Shown here one piece after another: positions 6,647 to 10,328 of a DNA stretch of 10,328 nt. Below the pieces are notes generated by a model. It was not told where the DNA came from. It worked only from the letters and a program-made list of their open reading frames with translations, and did no database searches. This stretch comes from Hungatella sp. UBA5982. GTDB taxonomy: Bacteria; Bacillota; Clostridia; Lachnospirales; Lachnospiraceae. Every line of letters begins with the position of its first letter. The stretch's first letter is position 1. Both the position numbers and the translations under genes were made by a program. The DNA is taken from assembly GCA_002429965.1 (NCBI GenBank), contig DJBG01000222.1, positions 469-10,796 of the forward strand, given 5' to 3'.

Positions 6647-7219
6647 ATGAGTACAGCAGAGATTGTTGCTAATATTATTGCCAGTATAGCATTACTATTA
6701 GCAATTGTTTCATTTGTATATACTTGGAAAACAAATACAAAAAAATTCGAATTGACCGAACAATATAGAAATAATTTGCTGCAATGGTACCAAGAAACTA
6801 CTATAATACTGATACAGCTTAAATTACTGATAGAATCAGGCGGTTTAGTTGAATCACAGAAATATGAATTACTTTCAAAATTATCCTCACAAATTGAACT
6901 TGGAAGATTTTACTTTCCAAATATAGATAAAGGCGATTCCTTTGGAAAAGAAAAACCAACAGCATACCAAGGTTATCGTCATATAGCTCTTGAATTTCTG
7001 GTTTTTTCCTATAATATTTTTATTCGAGCAGATGCAGTACAGTATTTACAACATGCTACGGAGTTGCAACGTCACTTCACTTCTTACATTTACGAGTTAT
7101 TGCAACCTAAAGCATTTAACAGATCTATTTGTAAATATACAACGGTCATTTTCGATAAAAATATTGTTTTAGAGGAATTCTTAAAGAAGGATCCTAAAGA
7201 TTTTATTTTCTATAGTTAA
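6647..7219 (+). CDS. Hypothetical membrane-anchored protein of 190 aa
   Basis: Not a named family that I recognise. One hydrophobic helix at residues 6-27 (IVANIIASIALLLAIVSFVY) is followed at once by a basic stretch (WKTNTKKF), so the remaining 160 residues should be cytoplasmic. This region is predicted mainly helical. It includes GRFYFPNIDKGDSFGKEKP (86-104) and AYQGYRHIALEFLVFSYN (106-123), which look like a conserved core: R-x-x-FPN, then K-x-x-AY-x-GYR. The start is firm: AAGGAGG sits 8 nt before ATG 6647. The gene is AT-rich, unlike the genes to its left, and stands alone between two copies of the same terminator, which suggests a horizontally acquired single-gene unit. Function unknown; a signalling or defence accessory role is possible, but no catalytic motif supports it. 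Confidence 0.8.
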   Translation: MSTAEIVANIIASIALLLAIVSFVYTWKTNTKKFELTEQYRNNLLQWYQETTIILIQLKLLIESGGLVESQKYELLSKLSSQIELGRFYFPNIDKGDSFGKEKPTAYQGYRHIALEFLVFSYNIFIRADAVQYLQHATELQRHFTSYIYELLQPKAFNRSICKYTTVIFDKNIVLEEFLKKDPKDFIFYS

Positions 7220-7281
7220 TAATAAGTTTATATTTTCGCGCATACAGTACTTATTTATATAATGCAGTTGGACTATAAAAA

Positions 7282-7311
7282 GATTTCGCATGAGAGTGTG
7301 GGGTCTTTTTT
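7282..7311 (+). terminator. Intrinsic terminator of the membrane-anchored orphan gene (copy 2 of the repeated terminator)
   Basis: GATTTCGCAT (7282-7291) and GTGTGGGGTC (7296-7305) with the same GAGA loop, followed by six T residues. It differs from the copy at 6361-6390 at three of 30 positions, each turning a Watson-Crick pair into a G-U pair, so all ten pairs can still form in RNA from this strand. The many G-U pairs make it weaker than copy 1. Confidence 0.75.
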
Positions 7312-7434
7312 ATTACATAATGGGAAGTTCATAAAGAAGAGTGGTAAAGTAATAGCTTATGTCATTCTCTTTGTAAATTATAGAATAAGTAAATTATAAA
7401 TAAGCACTTAATATTGGTTATAAATATTTAGTAC

Positions 7435-7463
7435 TTTATTTTTAACTTCATCTTTGCTATGAT
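7435..7463 (+). promoter_or_regulatory. Candidate extended -10 promoter for the 215-aa orphan gene
   Basis: TGC-TATGAT (7455-7463) is an extended -10 with five of six -10 matches. The -35 at the 17-nt spacing, TTTATT (7435-7440), is weak. The predicted start near 7470 would leave a 25-nt leader before the ribosome binding site and ATG 7497. Confidence 0.45.
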
Positions 7464-7496
7464 CAAATACACAGGTACTTAAAAAGGGGGAACTTG

Positions 7497-8144
7497 ATGA
7501 ATATAATAAAAATCGAGGGAGTATCAGATTCATATCCTGAACTGGTAGATGGTACAACCGAGTGGTATTTTTGCAAAGATAGCAATAATTGTTTTTTTGA
7601 TTTATATGAGGCGGAAGAAATCGTTAAATCTGGAGAAGTTTTTTCTGGTATGGTCTGTCATTTGATTCATTTTCCGGAAGGAACTGTTTACAGTCCATTT
7701 GAACGGAAGGAAAATGTATATATTGAGCAGCCAATCTGGGACAAGGGAACGTTATACTTTTTAGGTGTGGATTTTTACAAACAAAAAATACAGATATACA
7801 GCTATTTTCCAGATAGCCAAAGACTTAAAATGATAAAAGAACTACCTTTGGGGATAGTGGAAGATTGTTATAATCTTATGTTAAAAGTTTCGCCTCTAAT
7901 GCTCTGCCGGGCTGGGAACAATGGAATCTATGAGATTGTTTGGCCAGAAAATAAAAAAATAGAGATACGGGAAACGGAAGGATTACTATTTCGTGATGGA
8001 GATGATTTATATTTTTTCGAATGGTATGAAGATCCGGAATATCATGAAAATGTTATAATAAGAGATTTTGATACGGGAAAGGTAAAAGAAAAAATTTCTG
8101 GTTATCTATGTAAATTACCGAATGGAGTGTATTGGAAAGTTTAA
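7497..8144 (+). CDS. Hypothetical soluble protein of 215 aa
   Basis: No family recognised. There is no signal peptide or membrane helix. The sequence is rich in Trp, Tyr, Phe and acidic residues, with repeating short beta-strand patterns such as TEWYFCKDSNNCFFDLYEAE, GTLYFLGVDFY, NGIYEIVWPENKKIEIRE and DDLYFFEWYEDPEY. This resembles the blades of a partial beta-propeller or another all-beta fold, which is inference from pattern only. The start is ATG 7497 with AAAGGGGG (7483-7490) 6 nt upstream; the TTG directly before it is less likely. It appears monocistronic, with its own candidate promoter and hairpins after the stop. AT-rich like its left neighbour, it belongs to the accessory segment. 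Confidence 0.78.
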   Translation: MNIIKIEGVSDSYPELVDGTTEWYFCKDSNNCFFDLYEAEEIVKSGEVFSGMVCHLIHFPEGTVYSPFERKENVYIEQPIWDKGTLYFLGVDFYKQKIQIYSYFPDSQRLKMIKELPLGIVEDCYNLMLKVSPLMLCRAGNNGIYEIVWPENKKIEIRETEGLLFRDGDDLYFFEWYEDPEYHENVIIRDFDTGKVKEKISGYLCKLPNGVYWKV

Positions 8145-8149
8145 TCCGT

Positions 8150-8205
8150 AATTCCTATTTGTCTGGAATTTTAACTTCTTATTATGTTTATATAAATAGG
8201 AAGTT
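8150..8205 (+). terminator. Tandem hairpins after the 215-aa orphan gene, probable terminator
   Basis: Hairpin 1: AATTCC (8150-8155) with GGAATT (8165-8170), followed by TTAAC. Hairpin 2: AACTTCTTATT (8173-8183) with AATAGGAAGTT (8195-8205), eleven pairs with one G-U and an 11-nt loop. Neither has a clean U-tract. CCTATTT (8154-8160) can also pair with AAATAGG (8194-8200), which would break both hairpins. Confidence 0.45.
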
Positions 8206-8233
8206 GCAGTTTATATTATTTATATAGTATAAA
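8204..8233 (+). promoter_or_regulatory. Candidate promoter of the broken AraC-type regulator
   Basis: TTGCAG (8204-8209) is followed after 18 nt by TATAAA (8228-8233), in the AT-rich gap before the regulator remnant. A small palindrome, GTAG (8234-8237) with CTAC (8243-8246), lies just downstream and could be an operator. Weak evidence. Confidence 0.3.
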
Positions 8234-8317
8234 GTAGAGTAACTACACAAAAAAAGTACGCAAGATGTAAAGCACATAACCTTAAATTTGTTAATATATC
8301 AAATGACGGAGGTAATT

Positions 8318-8564
8318 ATGAATAGCAGCAAAACTTTTGACGGCGTTATAATGTATCTGGAAAAGATTATAGTTGATGGTTGTGATATTGATTATAATGA
8401 AATATCTAAAATTGCTATGAGTCCGGCATCCTTATTTCAAATATGGTTTTCAATCTCATTCTGCATTTACCCGCGCATTCAAAGAGCATCATGGGATTAC
8501 GCCTTCGCAAGCAAAGCTCGGGTGTGCAAAACTTAATGATTACCTTCCTACTTTTCTGAAATGA
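8318..8564 (+). pseudogene. AraC-type DNA-binding domain, broken by internal deletion and frameshift
   Basis: Remains of the DNA-binding half of an AraC-family regulator. From ATG 8318, with GGAGG at 8308-8312, it reads MNSSKTFDGVIMYLEKIIVD through DYNEISKIAMSPASLFQ, the first helix-turn-helix up to about 8440. The family sequence then jumps: in the +1 frame from TAT 8442 it continues YGFQSHSAFTRAFKEHHGIT, PSQAKLGCAKLNDYLP, the second helix-turn-helix, ending at TGA 8562-8564. Against the intact AraC gene at 50-1024, about 37 residues between the two units are missing. In the original frame translation runs into TAA 8534-8536 after unrelated residues. The lost part includes the linker helix and the rest of the first unit, so DNA binding should be abolished. 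The downstream GyrI-like domain was probably part of the same protein. Confidence 0.85.
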
Positions 8565-8587
8565 GATTTATAGGAGGAAAACGAATA

Positions 8588-9106
8588 ATGGCAGAAATGA
8601 AAAAAATTATCTACAAGGAAGCGGACGAACGCCTAATGGTTGGTATGTTCCGTGAAACTTCTTTTTCAAATGCTGGTCATGCATGGCAGGACTTTTTTCA
8701 AGGAGATACAATTGAGATACTTAACAAGCTGTCATATGTCAAATGCTGTGATGATATTGATGAAAATGACGGTATAGGCTTCATGTATGATTTTGGCGAT
8801 AAACAGAACTTCAATATCATCATTGGTGACTTTGTACAAACCAATACCAAAATACCAGAAGGACTGTTTGCTAAATATATTCCTAAAGGTTTAGTTGCGC
8901 ATGTTCAAATTGAGGGCAATAATATTGCAGATATACTCGATTCGGCATATTTGTTGATTACGGAAGCTATTGAAAAAACCGGTGGAGTCATTGACTATGA
9001 AAATTTCTATTGGTGTGAAGTTTATACCCATCAGCGTTATTCTGAGCCGCTAAGTCGAAGCGAAAAGGTAATCATAGATTACCTAATGCCTGTTAAAGAA
9101 AAATAA
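8588..9106 (+). CDS. GyrI-like small-molecule-binding (effector) domain protein; detached C-terminal half of an AraC-GyrI regulator
   Basis: A 172-residue protein of the GyrI-like/AraC effector-binding superfamily (SHS2-type fold), which binds small hydrophobic or cationic molecules. Visible marks are the opening MAEMKKIIYKEADERLMVGM, GIGFMYDF (62-69), the central GLVAHVQIEG (101-110), and the C-terminal YWCEVYTHQRYSEP (141-154) ending in VIIDYLMPV. I place the start at ATG 8588 with AGGAGG at 8572-8577. That site is itself the codons of GGK in a frame that opens at ATG 8561 (MRFIGGKRIM). Those residues read as the normal linker of a fused AraC-GyrI protein, so this is likely the surviving half of a broken gene. 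Whether it is still translated, and useful as a stand-alone binder, is open. Confidence 0.75.
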   Translation: MAEMKKIIYKEADERLMVGMFRETSFSNAGHAWQDFFQGDTIEILNKLSYVKCCDDIDENDGIGFMYDFGDKQNFNIIIGDFVQTNTKIPEGLFAKYIPKGLVAHVQIEGNNIADILDSAYLLITEAIEKTGGVIDYENFYWCEVYTHQRYSEPLSRSEKVIIDYLMPVKEK

Positions 9107-9203
9107 TTGGGTTAAACGCCGCTATGGCAAATGAGCATTATGCGAAACGGTTTAGATCCAATTTGAGTAAAGGCTTACCCAAACCGATATGGAAAGTAAA
9201 GAT

Positions 9204-9238
9204 ACCCCATGAATTTGTATGAATTCATGGGGTGTTTT
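9204..9238 (+). terminator. Strong hairpin terminator after the GyrI-like gene, possibly bidirectional
   Basis: ACCCCATGAAT (9204-9214) pairs perfectly with ATTCATGGGGT (9223-9233) over eleven base pairs around an 8-nt loop, followed by GTTTT. On the opposite strand the tail ATCTTTACTTT is also T-rich, so it could stop transcripts from both converging genes. Confidence 0.75.
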
Positions 9239-9328
9239 GCGAGAAAATGTAATGCCTAATAACTTTTAACACACACATAACTTCTTCCATTGATACAAGC
9301 GGCTTCTGTGTACCTTCCAAATTATTAA

Positions 9329-9358
9329 TAATTCATCCTCGTTTTCGTTGATGAATTA
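9329..9358 (-). terminator. Candidate terminator of the M20 gene (minus strand)
   Basis: TAATTCATC (9329-9337) and GATGAATTA (9350-9358) form a nine-base-pair, AT-rich stem with a 12-nt loop, about 50 nt past the stop of the minus-strand gene. The minus-strand tail TTAATAATTT is only moderately U-rich. Confidence 0.4.
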
Positions 9359-9409
9359 ATCGTTGAGGCTGGGCTTTTTCCGTATCTACCATCTTTTTTA
9401 TCTGGTTCT

Positions 9410-10328
9410 TTATATCCCCAGCCAGTCCTTTAAGTATGTTTTTTTACGAATATCGTAATCATCATATTTTATCTGCAGTTCTTTCTCGGTCAGCAGATCG
9501 TAAATAGTTTCTAAAACTACCTGGACCACATTTGTGTAGACATTTTCTTCATCACGAATCGTGAAATTAGCACTGTGGATCTGACCCTCAATACCGGAAA
9601 ATCCGAATTGCACGGAGGGAATGAGGTAACTCAAATCGCCAATGTCACCGGATGCGCCAGAAACTGGATTTTTAAGAATCCGTTCGGCTGTGCAAACGGT
9701 GAGCATATTCTGGAAAACAACTTGAAGCAGCAGCTCAGACTGTTGAAGCGGCATATATCCGGTCTGATTTTCAATAGAACTTTTTAGATTTAGTGCATGG
9801 GCGCAATGGTTGGCACAGCTATCTAGTGACTGACAGGCTTCAAGCAGGTTGTTTAGCGAATTGGCCCGGATATAGGTTTCCAAAACGGCCTGGTCTGGAA
9901 CCGTATTGACACTGCCGCTGCAATTGGTAATAACCGGAGCAATATGAATTCCTTGTTCTGGTGGAAACTGTTCCTTTAAAAAAGATAATGCATTGATAAA
10001 TAACGTTGCTCCATGCATGGCATTGCGCCCCTGGTGGGCCAGCGCTCCGGAATGTGCGGCCTGTCCGGTGAAAATAATCCGCTTTTTTGTAAAACCGGTG
10101 AGGCTGCTGCCAATATCAAAGAGGGTATGTTCTTCGCTATTTACATGAGCTGATAAAATACAGTCAAGGTCATCGAAGAAACCATCGGCAATTAGATTCT
10201 GCTTTCCTGAAAAAAAACGAACTTTTCCGGCATGGACAAGGGCTTCCCGATATTCCAGATCAATAAATTCTTCGGCCGGGGTGGCGATAAAAGTAACGCT
10301 GCCGCCGGTTTCATCAAGAAGTCCACTT
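9410..10328 (-). CDS. M20 family metallo-hydrolase (amidohydrolase/aminoacylase type), partial at the right edge
   Basis: The C-terminal 306 codons of a zinc-dependent amidohydrolase or peptidase. Its N-terminus lies beyond the window, because the frame stays open to base 10328. Reading from the edge: TPAEE about 15 residues in, ILSAHVNSE, then the dimerisation-domain hallmark FTGQAAHSG with HQGRNAMHGA, then NCSGSVNTVPDQAVLETYIR, and a late SGASGDIGDLS with GIEGQIHSANF, where the His is an expected metal or catalytic ligand. These marks fit the branch that cleaves N-acyl or aminobenzoyl amino acids or small dipeptides; the substrate is not readable. The first metal ligands (H-x-D region) are off the edge. 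The internal ATG at 10018 is not the start, since family sequence continues upstream of it. The gene ends at TAA (9410-9412) and converges on the accessory segment. Confidence 0.9.
   Translation of the reverse strand, partial: SGLLDETGGSVTFIATPAEEFIDLEYREALVHAGKVRFFSGKQNLIADGFFDDLDCILSAHVNSEEHTLFDIGSSLTGFTKKRIIFTGQAAHSGALAHQGRNAMHGATLFINALSFLKEQFPPEQGIHIAPVITNCSGSVNTVPDQAVLETYIRANSLNNLLEACQSLDSCANHCAHALNLKSSIENQTGYMPLQQSELLLQVVFQNMLTVCTAERILKNPVSGASGDIGDLSYLIPSVQFGFSGIEGQIHSANFTIRDEENVYTNVVQVVLETIYDLLTEKELQIKYDDYDIRKKTYLKDWLGI

Larger units (their letters stand above)
9107..9409. other. 303-nt gene-free stretch between the GyrI-like gene and the convergent M20 gene
   Basis: No gene is seen. 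An imperfect inverted repeat starts at the GyrI stop codon: ATTGG (9106-9110) and TAAAC (9113-9117) pair with GTTTA (9150-9154) and CCAAT (9158-9162). A strong hairpin follows at 9204-9233 and an AT-rich one at 9329-9358. The right part, about 9370-9409, is the 3' flank of the minus-strand gene. Confidence 0.55.

Noticed and set aside
6391..9409. CRISPR array, toxin-antitoxin pair or transposon in the accessory segment
   Set aside because: No regularly spaced repeats, no adjacent pair of small co-translated genes, and no transposase, integrase or terminal inverted repeats were seen.
9575..9787. Plus-strand 70-codon open frame inside the M20 gene
   Set aside because: It lies antisense to a clearly coding minus-strand frame with family motifs, and has no ribosome binding site.

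Overview
The window looks like chromosomal DNA of a low-to-moderate GC Firmicute, most likely a Lachnospiraceae member (Clostridium cluster XIVa / Lacrimispora-like). This rests on a zinc-binding S18, a DUF951 gene beside rpsF-ssb-rpsR, strong AGGAGG ribosome binding sites, and protein sequences that read like that family. The genus is an inference; no 16S gene is present.

Layout. (1) 50-1024: an intact AraC-type regulator with an N-terminal cupin-like sensor and a C-terminal double helix-turn-helix. (2) 1053-3584: a good sigma-A promoter drives a three-gene operon: a small two-helix membrane protein with a C-terminal zinc ribbon, a DUF2156 protein related to the phosphatidylglycerol lysyltransferase C-terminal domain, and an Eis-like GNAT acetyltransferase. 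A hairpin terminator follows. (3) 3803-5038: an aldo/keto reductase of the YghZ/Kv-beta type, then the small cysteine-containing DUF951 protein. (4) 5085-6390: the core rpsF-ssb-rpsR operon with its own promoter. Its leader folds into a two-stem hairpin that pairs with the rpsF Shine-Dalgarno sequence, a candidate S6:S18 autoregulatory element. A strong intrinsic terminator ends the operon.

(5) 6391 to about 9200: an accessory, visibly AT-rich segment directly behind the ribosomal operon. It holds a membrane-anchored orphan protein of 190 aa, an orphan soluble protein of 215 aa, and the remains of an AraC-GyrI regulator. That regulator's DNA-binding half has an internal deletion and frameshift, while its GyrI-like effector domain is still open. 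The first orphan gene is bracketed by two near-identical 30-bp copies of the terminator that closes the rpsR operon. (6) 9410-10328, minus strand: the C-terminal part of an M20-family amidohydrolase/peptidase that runs off the right edge. It converges on the accessory segment, with hairpins in the gap.

The housekeeping genes are ordinary. The accessory segment is where unusual biology could lie. I did not recognise a complete defence, toxin-antitoxin, CRISPR or mobile-element system in it, and no transposase, integrase, tRNA or rRNA gene is visible. The most useful observations are the duplicated terminator around an orphan gene and the reconstruction of the broken regulator.
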